Shown piece by piece: positions 12,720 through 24,033 of a DNA stretch of 64,000 nt (the stretch's first letter is position 1; each line of letters opens with the position of its first letter). The position numbers and the translations under genes were made by a program. The DNA lies in assembly GCF_018687715.1 (NCBI RefSeq), contig NC_056765.1:33354754-33418753 (forward strand), given 5' to 3'. Source of the stretch: Carya illinoinensis (lineage: Eukaryota > Streptophyta > Magnoliopsida > Fagales > Juglandaceae). Under the pieces are notes generated by a model. It made no database searches. It was not told where the DNA came from and saw only the letters and a list, made by a program, of their open reading frames with translations.

Positions 12720-14431
12720 TTCTCTCTAAGGAAAAGAAGGTAAGGTAGAGTGAAAGTCTTTCTTGCTCATAGGGGCAAGTGAACGAAGGATCATTGGTCT
12801 CTAGGGATTGAGTTGAGTGGAAGGGATGGAAGAATTGGAGGAACGATGGTAACAATTACAGCTTTTGGAAGAAGAAAACTTGGAGATTAATCTGGAAGTA
12901 GAACATATGACAGAGGTGGAAAAAAAAGGTGACAGAATTGTAGTTGGAAAATTATTATCAAATCGTGTGATTGAGAAGAAAGTGATAAGAGCTACTATAG
13001 GGAAAATTTGGAAAGTGGAGAAGACCTTTTTCCAAGACATTAGTCCAAACCTGTTTGTTATCATGTTTGATAATCAATCAAATATGAGAAAGGGTGCTAG
13101 AGGATAAACCATGGCTATTTGATAATTGCTTGTTCTTATTGAAACTGTTTGATGGATTAACACCTCCAAAGAAGATGTGTTTTGACTATGAAACTTTTTG
13201 GATTTAACTACATAATCTGCCGTTGATGTGTATGAATCGTGCAACTGGGAATCAGATTGCTGCATCTATTGGCTCAGTTAAGGATACTGATGTTAGCGAA
13301 GATGGAATTGGATGGGGCAATGTTCTTAGAGCTAAAGTAGAAATTGATGTTAGGAAGCCATTAGCACGAGGTAGGACTTTTAATTTGATGAGGAAAAGGA
13401 TGTGGATTTCGATAAAATTTGAAAAACTGCCAAGAATGTACTTTGTATGTAGCAAGCTAGTTCATGGGCCATCTAGGTCCAATGGAAAAGGTGAACGAAA
13501 TGTGCAAGACATTAAGGAGAAAAATCAATTCATAGTTTGGCTTAGAGCAAGCTCAAATCTGAGAAGAATGAATGCAGTTAATTCTCATGTAGTAGATCAT
13601 GGAAACTCAACAAATAATGATCAAGAAACAAGTCATGAGGGTTGGAGATAGGAGAACGCCAAGAAGACGGCAGTGTAGGTTGACAACACTACAAGCATGG
13701 AGGAACCTGGTGGAGGGGAGATGGAATTCGAAAATAAAGGAAGTTCAAATTTTGAGATTGTAGAGGAACCTAGAAGAACGGAAGGATTACAACTGTAATT
13801 CTAATATAGGGACTTTCAAAAATTTGAAAGTATTGGAAGATAAGTTTGAGGATGCGGGAAAGAAAAACATCTCAACAGCACAATAGATGGGCTCAGTAAT
13901 TGGTAAAGTGGGCATGTGGCCCAAAAAAAGACAAACAGAGGTTTATGAAGCTCCTGGTCGAGATATTGGTACTAGAGGCCCTATCAAGAGTAACGGTAAT
14001 GAACACTTGCTTGCTATACATGCTTAGATTAATACAGGAAATCTAGGAAAAGGAAAGGCTGATTAAAGAAAATGGAAGAGAAGAGCCCATGTGGTAGGTA
14101 ATGCCTCTGTTCTTAGTATGAATATAGGTCGTAAAAGAAGATTAATAGATGAAGAGGAAGATAATACACTAGTGGAATTGTCAAAAAAAGGGAGATTTGA
14201 TGCAGTGGGAGAAGGTAACTCAACAGCGCAATTAATGGGGTGGTTATGGCTCAGCTACGCCAAGCATTATGAAAATATGGAGTTGGAACTGCCAGAGGCT
14301 TGGGAACCCCTGGACAGTATTTGAACTTTGCCTGTTGGTAAAGGTAAAGAAGCCCCAAGTAGTGTTTTGGTTTGAAACAAAACTACTTACTTTTAAGGTG
14401 GAAAAATAAAGAATAAATTAAACTTTGATGG
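12720..14431 (+). mobile_element. LINE retrotransposon, 5' part (ORF1), cut at duplication junction
   Basis: Carries the ORF1 (gag-like) region of a plant L1-type LINE. A DUF4283-like segment at about 12826-13650 includes KPWLFDNCLFLL, CMNRATGNQIAASIG and a degraded zinc knuckle. It has frameshifts and stops (for example at 13104-13106 and 13205-13207), so it is not functional. It aligns with 33050-34771 in the second copy and stops at the junction GATGG|CTTTG at 14430-14431. In this copy the knuckle cysteines are partly lost (FVCSKLVHGPSRS against FVCSKLVHGPSGC in copy 2). No endonuclease or reverse transcriptase is present. Confidence 0.82.
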
Positions 14432-15027
14432 CTTTGTATTCTTTGAATGCTACGATATATTCCCCCCCTCCCCCCCCAACACCACCACATAGATAAGCAT
14501 CAAAAGCCAATATACTGGGGATTTTATTTTCTGTTATATCCAGATGAGTCCTGTTGATGAGGAAGTTGAACTATATAGCAAGCAAAGAAGCAGTGGTCAT
14601 CTTAGAAGTTCATCTGAAGAAGACTTCACTAAAAACTTGAGTGGCTTGGATTATAAAGAGATGTGCTGAAGATTTGACTCGAGAGAAAACTGATTCAACA
14701 GAAGAAGACACAACCACTGCATTGGAACTGCCCATACAAAGCCGGGTATCTAGCCTCAGAAGAAAATTTGGTAACCTTGAAATATCGAAAAGGAATGAAT
14801 TGTATGAGAGGTTAGACAATGAAAAGCAAGATTTTGGACCATGTCTTAACAGTTTACCAGCAGAATCTCCTGGGGGTGGTGATGAAACAGCAAAATAAAC
14901 ATTATCTTCTGGACAGGTTTACATGGCTTCAAAGCAGAACTTAGGTGATGATCAGCCTAAAGAGAGCGAAGCAGAAATCATTCCTGAAGAATCAATTCTC
15001 AAAAGGATTAATTCACATATAGGAACG
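14431..15027 (+). pseudogene. IQM 3' fragment (end of intron 7 and part of last exon), 5' piece
   Basis: Matches 3315-3944 of the intact IQM gene. Intron 7 sequence is followed by the acceptor at about 14543 and the start of the last exon (MSPVDEEVELYSKQRSS). A 2-bp loss near 14660 shifts the frame relative to the parent, and a TAA at 14896-14898 replaces a codon of the parent. No upstream IQM exons exist in this copy. The copia element is inserted after GAACG (15023-15027), and the fragment resumes at 23771. It is a by-product of the tandem duplication, not a second gene. Confidence 0.9.
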
Positions 15028-15396
15028 TGTTGAGGGTCCACCCCATGTGTGCCGTCCACTCCATGTGTGCCCATTTGTTGGTGGTGTCCAATTCACATGA
15101 TTGTTTTCCTCCCATGTGCTTCTATGTGAATTGGACATTGAGCATCTCCAGCTTGTGTCCAGCGATTGTAATGTGGAGGGAGATGAGTTCAACCTCTCCT
15201 ATAAATAGGAGAGGTCATCTGAAGGGAAAATCATCCCATTGAGAGAGTGAAGTAAGAAGTGTGTGTAATGCCATTTGAGATATAATTGTTTTGAATATAG
15301 TGTTTCCGCTCAGTGGATGTAGGCAAATTGCTGAACCACTTAAATATTGTCTCTATCTATTTTGTGTTTATTTTCAAGGCAGCTCAAGGCATAACA
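15028..15396 (+). repeat. 5' LTR of the copia element
   Basis: 369 bp, starting TGTTGAGGGTCC and ending GGCATAACA. A TATA box (CCTATAAATAGG) lies at about 15197-15208. The primer-binding site directly downstream (GCATCAGAG, 15401-15409) is a degraded match to the usual plant initiator-tRNA site. The 3' LTR is 39 bp shorter near its 3' end. Confidence 0.9.
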
Positions 15397-15973
15397 ATTT
15401 GCATCAGAGTTTTGGTTCGTGCTATCCAAAAAATTGCAGTTGATCGAAATCAACTTTTGATCACACCACAACGTTCCTCTCATCAAGACGGATCTGTTGC
15501 CGCAAACGACATCGAAAACGAAGACCGGAGGAGCCCGCACGCGCCTCTAGAAGTTGGAGAGTGTGATTCACGCGCCTTAGTCGCAGCCAGAGGAAGAAGA
15601 CGACTGAAACACACGCGCCCACGCTCCCCCACGCACATCGGAGGTTGAAGACGCGTGAGATACACTTCCCCACGCGCCCTACAGAGCTTTTGCGCGTGTA
15701 CGTCACGCGCCTCACGCGCCGCACGGGCACAGAGGAGCTGCTGCGGGTGCACTCCACGCTCCCGCGTGCCGACCAGACGCCCTACTCAGCGCGTGCATCT
15801 CACACGCCAGACGACCAGGACCGTCCATTTTTCAGATCCATTTTAGGCTTGATCTAAGCCATTTGAAGTCTGATTTCAATAATCAAATAGTGCTTTCCAA
15901 CTATTTGGATCATTCCGGACTCATCCATAAAATTAGAATTTTGAAATTTTGTGTCTAAATTTTCTAAATTCAA

Positions 15974-16804
15974 ATGGAAGGATCTGGAAGAGATAGGAAT
16001 TCTGAAAATGCCAGTAGCTCTGGACGTCAGTCCACAGTGTCAAATGCGAAATTTGAAGTTGAGAAGTTCGATGGAACAAACAATTTCGACATGTGGCAGT
16101 GTGAAGTCATGAACGTTTTGATCTAACAAGAGTTGGATATTGCGTTGGAAGGAAAGTCAGATGATATGATTGATCAGGGTTGGAAGAAGCTTAATACTCA
16201 AGCTTGTAGTACAATCCGATTATGCCTTACCAAAGAACAAAAATATTTTGTCATGAGAGAGACAAATGCTAAGACACTTTGGCAGAAATTGGAGGATAAG
16301 TTCATGAAGAAGAGCATTGAGAGTCGTTTGCACTTGAAGAAGAAGCTCTTCAGATTCCAATTTCATGAAGGTATTTCAATGTCTGAACATCTGAACAATT
16401 ATAACCAAATTCTTGCTGATTTGTTAAACTTGAATGTTAAAATTGAAAATGAAGATAAAGCTTTACTTTTGTTAAATTCCTTACCTGATACATATGAGCA
16501 TTTAATTACTACTCTATTGTATGGGAAGGAAAAGATTAGTTTTGAAGATGTATCTAGTTCTTTAATTAGCAATGAGTACCGAAAAAAAGATAAGCAGGTA
16601 CAACAAAATATATCAAGTGAAGCTCTAACAGCAAGAGGGAGACCACAGTCAAGGTATCCTGGAAAGAAGAAATGTTTTCAATCGAAAACCCGAGCCACAT
16701 CACGTGGTTCATCAGTCGGTAGAAAGCTCGCCAGAGACGAGTGTTCCTTTTGTCACAACAAAGGACACTGGAAGAAGGATTGTCCCAAACTAATGGGACA
16801 ATAG
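15974..16804 (+). pseudogene. Copia gag, with premature stop
   Basis: Starts MEGSGRDRNSENASS at 15974. It has the copia gag fold segment (MRETNAKTLWQKLEDKF, then RLHLKKKLFRFQFHEG) and a zinc knuckle CSFCHNKGHWKKDC (CX2CX4HX4C) near 16741-16782. An in-frame TAA at 16124-16126, codon 51, breaks it; the rest reads open to the TAG at 16802-16804. Confidence 0.88.
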
Positions 16805-16861
16805 CATAATCAACCCACCACAGCCAATGTTGTAGACATAGATGATGATTCAGATTTTTCC

Positions 16862-18377
16862 TTGATAATTTCATCATCCATTTGTCATTCCGATGAATGG
16901 ATTATGGATTCCGGATGTACTTATCACATGTGTCCCAATCGAGACTGGTTTACTGACTTCACAAAGATTGAAGGTGGAGCAGTACTTATGGGCAATGACA
17001 GTGCCTGTAAGACTCAGGGAATAGGTAGCATTCGGTTAAAGATGCACGATGACAGCGTCAAGACTCGGATAGAAGTTTGGTACGTTCTAGACTTGCGAAA
17101 GAATCTCATTTCACTGGGATCTCTGGATTCAAAGGGATTCAGAATCACCATTGAAGACGAAACTCTCAAAGTACTAATGGGAGTTCAGGTGGCTATGGAG
17201 AGTTTGAGGCGAGAAAACTTGTACTTCTTGCAAGGAAGTACTGTTGATGGAAGAGCTTCCACAGGCTGTGAGAAGCTAGATGAGACTGATGCCGAGACCT
17301 CCGGTCTGTGGCATATGCATATGGGACATGCAGGAGAAAAAGCTTTGCAAATATTGGTGAAACAAGGCTTACTCAAAGGTGCCAAGACTGGTAAACTGTC
17401 TTTCTATGAGCACTGTGTATTGGGGAAGTAGAGACGGATCAAGTTTGGAACCGTTGTACACAATACACAGGGAATACTTGACTATGTACATTCCGATATT
17501 TGGGGACCCACCCAAAATGCATCTTTGGGAGGTAAATATTGTTTGTAACTTTTGTAGATGATTATTCTCGTCGTGTGTGGGTATATACGATGAAGAATAA
17601 AGATGAAGTGCTGCAAATCTTCATTGATTGGAAGAAAATGGTTGAGACTCAGAACGACAGAAAGATCAAGCGGCTCAGATTTGATAATGGAGGTGAATAC
17701 ACTTCAGATTCCTTCATGGAAGTATGCCGGAGAGAGGGAATTGTCAGACACTTCACAGTACGAGGTACACCGCAGCAGAATGGTGTGGCAGAACGAATGA
17801 ATTGTACTTTACTAGAGAAAGTGCGATGTATGTTGCTGGATGCTGGATTCAGTAAACAATTTTGGACTGAAGCTGTGACATATGCCTACCACCTCATCAA
17901 CCGACTACCCGCATCTGCCAATGACGGGAAGACACCCACTAAAATGTGGAGAGGTACACATGCTACTGATTATAACTCTTTACACGTTTTCGAATGTCCT
18001 GCTTACTATCATGCTAAAGAAAGTAAACTTGATCCTAGAACCAAGAAAGCAAAATTCTTGGGCTTTAGTACTGGTGTAAAAGGGTATAAACTTTGGTGCA
18101 TAGACTCTAAAAAGGTGATCATCAGTAGAGATGTTACATTCAACGAATCTGAGATGCTTAAGTCACATAAGCATAAAGATTCTAATGAAGGCAGCCACAA
18201 TAGCGAAACACCTGGTGATTCGCAAAAGGTGAAATTTTTCACTCGAAAGGATTCATGAGAAACAAATGGAGAGCATGGACAAGATGAGGTTGATAGTCCA
18301 GTCACAGTACCTCCAATACAACCTGAATCAATAGCAACCAACAGACCGAGAAGAGAGAAAGGTGTACCGACACGTTT
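16862..18377 (+). pseudogene. Copia pol, first part: protease, pre-integrase, integrase
   Basis: The protease active-site segment IMDSGCTYHMC is at about 16900-16932. The pre-integrase part GLWHMHMGHAGEKAL is at about 17305-17349. A stop at 17429-17431 and a frame change follow, up to about 17540. The integrase core continues with FVDDYSRRVWVY, RFDNGGEYTSDSF and GTPQQNGVAERMN, supplying the conserved acidic residues. The frame is then closed by a TGA at 18256-18258 and cut by the insertion at 18378. Confidence 0.88.
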
Positions 18378-19063
18378 TGTGACGCCCCCAAATTCCGTTT
18401 GGGATCGGACGGACATTTGAAGCGTCGAGACATGCAACACAAGGTTACCTGCCCCTGTTCATGACATATAAGATGCAATAATCCTAACATGCATCTAACA
18501 TTATGCAATATTCGCAGCGGATAATTTTTTTTTTTTAGCAATACTATGCACCAAACTGAAAATATCCCAATACTTAAAACATACTTCATACATAAAGATC
18601 CATTGAATAACTAAGATCACAGCACTATTCCAAAATAGTTATGATCCAAAAGTACTGGAGATGTAACTCCATCGTACAAGTAGTAATTTAACTACTATAT
18701 TAACATTAACGACGCACCGTCGTTCAGTCGACTGTGTCTAGTTGGTCAGCTCCTGATCCTCCTTCAGGTCCTGTAACAAGATCTACCATTCGGGGGGAAT
18801 GGTAGTTGGGACTACCACAGTGAGATTTGATTACAAATCTCAGCAAGTTAACAAAAAACTTCCATACAAACTAATGATGCATGTATGACAGTAAAAGCAT
18901 AAATGCATAATCAAATTTATAAGTAATTAAAGCATAACTTAGCGTACAACATAACATAATTGACATAGCTTAAATTAAATCATGAACTGAACTTGACTTG
19001 ACATGAACTTGATCTGAAACTTGATTTAGCATGAACTTGCTCTGAAACTTGAATTAACATGAA

Positions 19064-19311
19064 AAATACATACTCCACAGTTGTTGTGGCCCCATGTATT
19101 CTACGTGTAAATACATACTCCACAGTTGTTGTGGCCCCATGTATTCTACACAAACTTGACTTAACATTAAAAATACATACTCCACAGTTGTTCTGGCCCC
19201 ATGTATTCTATGTGTAAATACATACTCCACAGTTGTTGTGGCCCCATGTATTCTATACATCACCATGTAGTTAAATACATACTCCACAGTTGTTGTGGCC
19301 CCATGTATTTT
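19064..19311. repeat. Five copies of a hairpin-forming 39-bp repeat
   Basis: Copies start at 19064, 19109, 19170, 19215 and 19273, at irregular spacing. Each begins AATACAT and ends ATGTATT, with inner arms CCACA and TGTGG around GTTGT, so each unit can fold as a nested hairpin. Copy 3 has one changed base in the inner arm (TTCTGG). Spacers differ and include CGTGTA/TGTGTA pieces. Confidence 0.9.
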
Positions 19312-21224
19312 ACATAAATTGAATATACTCAAGATGAAACGTGACTGGAATATGAAAGGACTGAAACCCTGACGTAACATAACGTGACTTGAACATAATT
19401 TGAAATACATAACCAACTTGAGATAGTAACATTTCGTAACATGGCATAACATATAACAAACAACATATTTAGCATGACATATTTGTAATGTATAGTAATA
19501 CATGACAGAATATATTGTGTAACAGATAAAAATTGATGACAGAATAAATTCTGTATAATAGACAATTACATGATAACTTGGCATGGCATGACATATATGA
19601 TAACATACATACATACACTGTAATTCTTTTACTTAGCACACATACACAGTAGACTGCTAGTAAGTTAAAAGCTAACTTACCTCGATCTCCGCGTTTCTTA
19701 TAAAACTTCAAGTGCGATTACGAGGAACTGTAATTAGTGATTCTAAAAGTTAGAACTAAATCACTAATAATTTGAAATATGGAAAATACTAACTTAAAGA
19801 GTAAAATTTTCATTTTACTCTCTACATGTGGGAAAATGACCGTTTTACCCATAACTTAAGGATTTTGCATACTAACTCCAAAAGTTTCCAAAATTTACAT
19901 TCCTCATGTAAATCTTGTCCTAAACTTAAATATCAACTCAGAAAAATTTAAAACAAAACACAACTATGAAGAACACACTATGGTCGAAACATCCATAGGC
20001 CATTTCCCTTTATTTTTGTTGCAATTCCTTCCAACTTCAAAACTCATGCTTAAACCAAAATTTTGCAACAAACATCTTCCAATCCTAAGTTCAAAACTAT
20101 ACTTAAAACATCCATTTAGAAAAAGCTAATAATCAACACCAAATTTTTTTGTAAAAAGATCCAAGCACTTGAATCACAAGTTTTGACCTTAAATCAAAAC
20201 ATCTCCAAGAATTTCAAAAAATCAAATCTTACTTCTAACATATTCATAATATCATCCTAACATCAACCATGCTTTAAATCATCAAACTAAAGTCACCAAA
20301 ATTACAAAATAACATTTGGAGTTTTTGGTTTTACACTTAGTCCAAAAACATAAACTTTTCCCTCAACTAGTTTTGATAAATCTCTTGATCTATGACTTAT
20401 AAATATATGATCTTCAAACCAAACCATCACATGGTTTAAAAAGATGTCCTAAAACATATATAAGCTTCTAATTCAAGATCATATGGTTAGAAATTAACCA
20501 AAACATAAATTTAGCCAAGAATATCTACACTTTGACTTATTTGAATATATCTTTGCATAAAATTTCATATCTTTGAAACTAATATCAAATATCTTCAAAA
20601 TAATAATATAACATGTATATAAGATGTTTAGGATCCTCCAATAAAATTATCAAAGTCATTAGAATAGGTTTAGACCACCAAAGAGTTAAACTTTCTCAAA
20701 ACAGAAACTGTTTTTCCTCTTCCAGTTTCTAAGTTTCTAAATCTAAGAACATCTTTTATCAAAACCTTTAATCATGCAAAAATCCTCAACCAATAGTCAC
20801 ATATACATGTTAACAATACTCCATAAAAATTTCGGACCAATATCTATCCATTAGCTTGGTCAAAAACTCCAAACTATAACATATTCTCCAGTTTATCTCC
20901 CAGAATGACCTTTCTATAGTTTACACAATATTTGACTGACCAAATGATCTTCAAATGGGGCAAATAAGATATCCATGTAAACTAGACTAAAAAAGGAACA
21001 ACTTATATGAAGGAGACTTTATGATAAAACACTTACAACAACTTCGAAATGGGCATGCAAAAGATCTCCTAAAATCTGTCCGAGAGAGAGTATTTGATAA
21101 TCTTTTATTAGAAGGAGTAATTGAAGATAAGTTCATGGGTGCTGGCTGGACACATTTATGGACGAGATAAGGGAGGTGATAAGGCTGGAGTTGAGAGTTA
21201 AGTGTGGTTTTCTCCTACCCAAAA

Positions 21225-21390
21225 TATCTATAAAAGATTATCTCATAATATTCTATCCAATAATATCTACAAAAATCAACTTAAGATATTTTTATCTAAT
21301 AATATCTATAAAAATCAACTCAAAATATTTTTACCCAATAATATTCACGAAAATTACCTCAAGATATTTCTTTTTATCCAATAATATCTA
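21225..21390. repeat. AT-rich tandem repeat, about four units of 38-45 bp
   Basis: Degenerate repeats built on AATAATATCTA followed by CAAAAATCAACTTAAGATAT-type sequence, inside the nested insertion. No coding content is supported; open frames here simply read through the repeats. Confidence 0.7.
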
Positions 21391-21677
21391 CAGTTTTGAA
21401 CAGACGTTTTGTCCGAAAATATGAAAAAATGTTATTGCGCCATAAGACTTTAAATAACCCTCCGAGTCTAATGGCACAAACCATAATACATTTTGACACT
21501 TCTAACTATCTCCAATAATCAAAAATACACTTCTGATACTATAGTAAATAATAACACTAACTATGTAGTTAGACAAAAACCTATACGATTAATGGATTCA
21601 TGAAAACTTATGGGTTTTTCACGAGATTCCTAAAGTTAATAGAAATTTCACAATTGAATTTCTAGTGGGCTGTTACA

Positions 21678-23294
21678 CGTTTTGCAGACTATGTGACATA
21701 TGCATTACCAGCTGAAGGGGGTGAGATTCCAACCACTTATAGAGAAGCCATACAGTCTAGTGAACAGGTTGAATGGACAAAGGAAATGAATGAAGATATG
21801 CAGTCTCTTCACCAGAACCAGACTTAGGAACTTGTGCCGCTTCCAAAAGGAAAGAAGACAATTGGCTGTAAGTGGATCTTCAATCAGAAAGATGATCAAG
21901 CTGCTAAAAATGGAGTGCGATACAAAGCTAAGTTGGTAGCCAAGGGCTACGCTCAGACAGAGGGAATTGACTACAGTGAAGTATTCTTTCCTATTGTGAA
22001 GCATTCATCCATTCGGATATTGCTAGCTTTGGTTGCACAATATGATCTTAAGTTAACACAGCTTGATGTAAAGACAACTTTCTTACATGGTGATCTGGAA
22101 GAGGAGATTTATCTGTCTCAACCAGAAGGATTCAAAGAAGCTGGCAAAGAAAATTAGGTATGCAGTCTGAAGAAGTCTCTCTATGGCTTGAAGCAGTCAC
22201 CTCGGCAATTGTATAAGCGGTTTGACCGCTTTATGATGGATCTGAAATACACTCGTTGCCAATACGATCATTGTGTATATTTCAGAAAACTTGCAGATGG
22301 ATCTTTCATTTATTTGATTTTATATGTAGATGATATGTTAATTGCATGTAAAAGCAAGGGGGAGATAAATCGCTTAAAAACTCAGTTAAGTCATGAGTTT
22401 GACATGAAAGATCTGGGAGAAGTTCGAAGAATACTGGGGATGGAGATCAGTAGAGATAGGGTGAAAGGTACAGTTCACCTTACTCAGAAGCAGTATCTGA
22501 AGAGAATATTGCAACGCTTTAACATCGACTCGAAGATAAAGTCGGTGAGTACTCCTATGGCCCCATATTTCAAGCTCAGTGCATTGCAGTCTCCTAAAAC
22601 TGATGAAGAGCGGGACTACATAAGAAATGTCCCATATGCAAGTGTTGTTGGAAGCTTAATGTATGTCATGGTGTGTACACGACCTAATATCTCCTAGGCC
22701 GTAAGCTTTATTAGCCGCTATATGCATAATCTTGGAAAGACTCATTGGCATGCGGTTAAGTGGATTCTACAATATATTTTAGGAACCGAAGATATTGGTT
22801 TGAAGTTCGAGAAGAGTGAAGATAGTCTAGTAACTGGGTCTGTTGACTCAGACTATGCAGGTGATCTTGACAAACTCCGATCGACAACTAGATATGCGTT
22901 CACTATGGCTGGAGGACCAGTTAGTTGGCGATCAACTTTGCAGTCTACAATTGCACTATCATCCACTGAGGCTGAGTACATGGCTGTAACGGAACCCGTG
23001 AAAGAAGCTATTTGGTTATAGGGATTGGTAACAGACTTGGGCTTTAAGCAGCAAGAGGTTACAGTTTACTGTGACAGTCAAAGTGCAATTCATTTGGCAA
23101 AGAATCAAGTGTATCACTCTCGAACAAAACATATAGATGTCTGTTTCCACTTCGTACATGAGATATTGGAAGAAGGGGACATTCTATTTCAGAAGATTGG
23201 CACTGAAGATAATCCAGCAGATATGTTAACGAAAGTCGTCACCGGGATCAAGTTCCAACACTGTTTGGACTTGATTAATATCTCATACTGCTGA
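21678..23294 (+). pseudogene. Copia pol, second part: reverse transcriptase and RNase H
   Basis: The reverse transcriptase segments KAKLVAKGYAQTEGIDY, QLDVKTTFLHGDLEEEIY and the active-site motif YVDDM (about 22325-22339) are present. The RNase H part includes SSTEAEYMA, YCDSQSAIHLAKN and KHIDV. Four in-frame TAG stops (21825, 22155, 22695, 23019) fall in an otherwise open frame. This pattern fits point decay after insertion. Confidence 0.9.
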
Positions 23295-23440
23295 GCGCCT
23301 ACGGGTGCATTGGCGCCTTAAGGCGCATTTGGTAGCGGAGATCTCTTATGGCAAACGAACATTTCGATAAAGGGATGAAATCATTGGAAGGATACAACAT
23401 TTAGTATCCTAATGTGGCACACTTGGATGGAGGGGGTGAT

Positions 23441-23770
23441 TGTTGAGGGTCCACCCCATGTGTGCCGTCCACTCCATGTGTGCCCATGTGTTGGTGGTGT
23501 CCAATTCACATGATTGTGTTCCTCCCATGTGCTTCCATGTGAATTGGACATTGAGCATCTCCAGCTTGTGTCTAGCGATTGTAATGTGAAGGGAGATAAG
23601 TTCAACCTCTCCTATAAATAGGAAAGGTCATCTGAAGGGAAAATCATCCCATTGAGAGAGTAAAGTGAGAAGTGTGTGTAATGTCATTTGAGATAGAGTT
23701 GTTTTGAATATAGTGTTTCTGCTCAGTGGATATAGACAAATTGTCGAACCACTTAAATATTGTCACAACA
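23441..23770 (+). repeat. 3' LTR of the copia element (39 bp shorter than the 5' LTR)
   Basis: Starts TGTTGAGGGTCC right after the purine-rich GGATGGAGGGGGTGAT and ends TCACAACA before the target duplication GAATG. A TATA box (CCTATAAATAGG) is kept at about 23610-23621. About 39 bases of the U5 end seen in the 5' LTR (after ATTGTC) are missing. Confidence 0.9.
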
Positions 23771-24033
23771 GAATGAACTCATATCAATTAGGGAAGCAAT
23801 TGTCCTGCAATTGGTCAACGGCAGCTGGAACCCGCATTGGCTGCCTAAGGGACTATCCCTCAAAGCTCCAGTTCCAAGCTTTGGAGCTAGTAAACTTATC
23901 ACCAAAAAGTGATGCCCTTTCTAGGTCATACTTGTTTCAACTCGTTAGAGGGCTGAGCTCTAGGGTATTGCCGCCAAGAAGTTCTGGTAGGGAAAATGCT
24001 CCAACCACTCTAAAAACCGATCATCATTCATGA
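23771..24033 (+). pseudogene. IQM 3' fragment, second piece (end of last exon)
   Basis: Resumes the IQM last exon at [12 protein letters not shown] and runs to the stop at 24031-24033 with few changes from 3945-4206. It is separated from the first piece (14431-15022) by the copia element. It has no promoter of its own except the adjacent 3' LTR, which could in principle read into it. Confidence 0.9.

Larger units (their letters stand above)
3315..14431. repeat. Tandem segmental duplication, copy 1 (about 11.1 kb)
   Basis: This block runs from IQM intron 7 through the IQM last exon, intergenic DNA and a whole PTC52 gene to the 5' part of a LINE. It reappears in the same order and orientation at 14431-34771. 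The two copies align almost throughout at roughly 95% by eye, apart from named insertions and deletions. The end at 14430-14431 is the junction, where LINE sequence passes directly into IQM intron 7 sequence. The bases GG are shared by both parent sequences (3315-3316 and 34770-34771). Confidence 0.93.
18378..21677. mobile_element. Solo-LTR-like insertion nested in the copia pol (3.3 kb)
   Basis: Starts TGTGACGCCCCC and ends GGGCTGTTACA, so it has TG...CA ends with the imperfect inverted termini TGTGAC/GTTACA. It is flanked by the 5-bp duplication CGTTT (18373-18377 and 21678-21682). Removing it and one CGTTT restores an uninterrupted copia pol frame across the site, which fixes both ends. 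No protein domains are seen inside. The features fit a very long solo LTR or a large non-coding retrotransposon derivative. It holds two tandem-repeat clusters (19064-19311 and about 21225-21390). Confidence 0.85.
15028..23770 (+). mobile_element. Ty1/copia LTR retrotransposon, decayed, with nested insertion
   Basis: Complete element outline: 5' LTR 15028-15396, gag from 15974, protease, integrase, reverse transcriptase and RNase H in copia order, a polypurine tract at about 23425-23440, and 3' LTR 23441-23770. The target duplication is GAACG (15023-15027) against GAATG (23771-23775); the intact IQM gene has GAATG at this site. About 17 differences over the roughly 325 shared LTR bases, counted by eye, show an old insertion. 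Several stops, a frameshift and a 3.3 kb insertion at 18378-21677 make it immobile by its own proteins. Confidence 0.93.

Noticed and set aside
14540..14900. A second IQM gene
   Set aside because: Only the end of intron 7 and the last exon are present, with a frameshift, a stop and a transposon in the middle. The upstream IQM exons are missing.
19064..19311. CRISPR-like array
   Set aside because: Repeats are 39 bp with very uneven short spacers in a plant transposon, with no cas genes. It is a transposon internal repeat.
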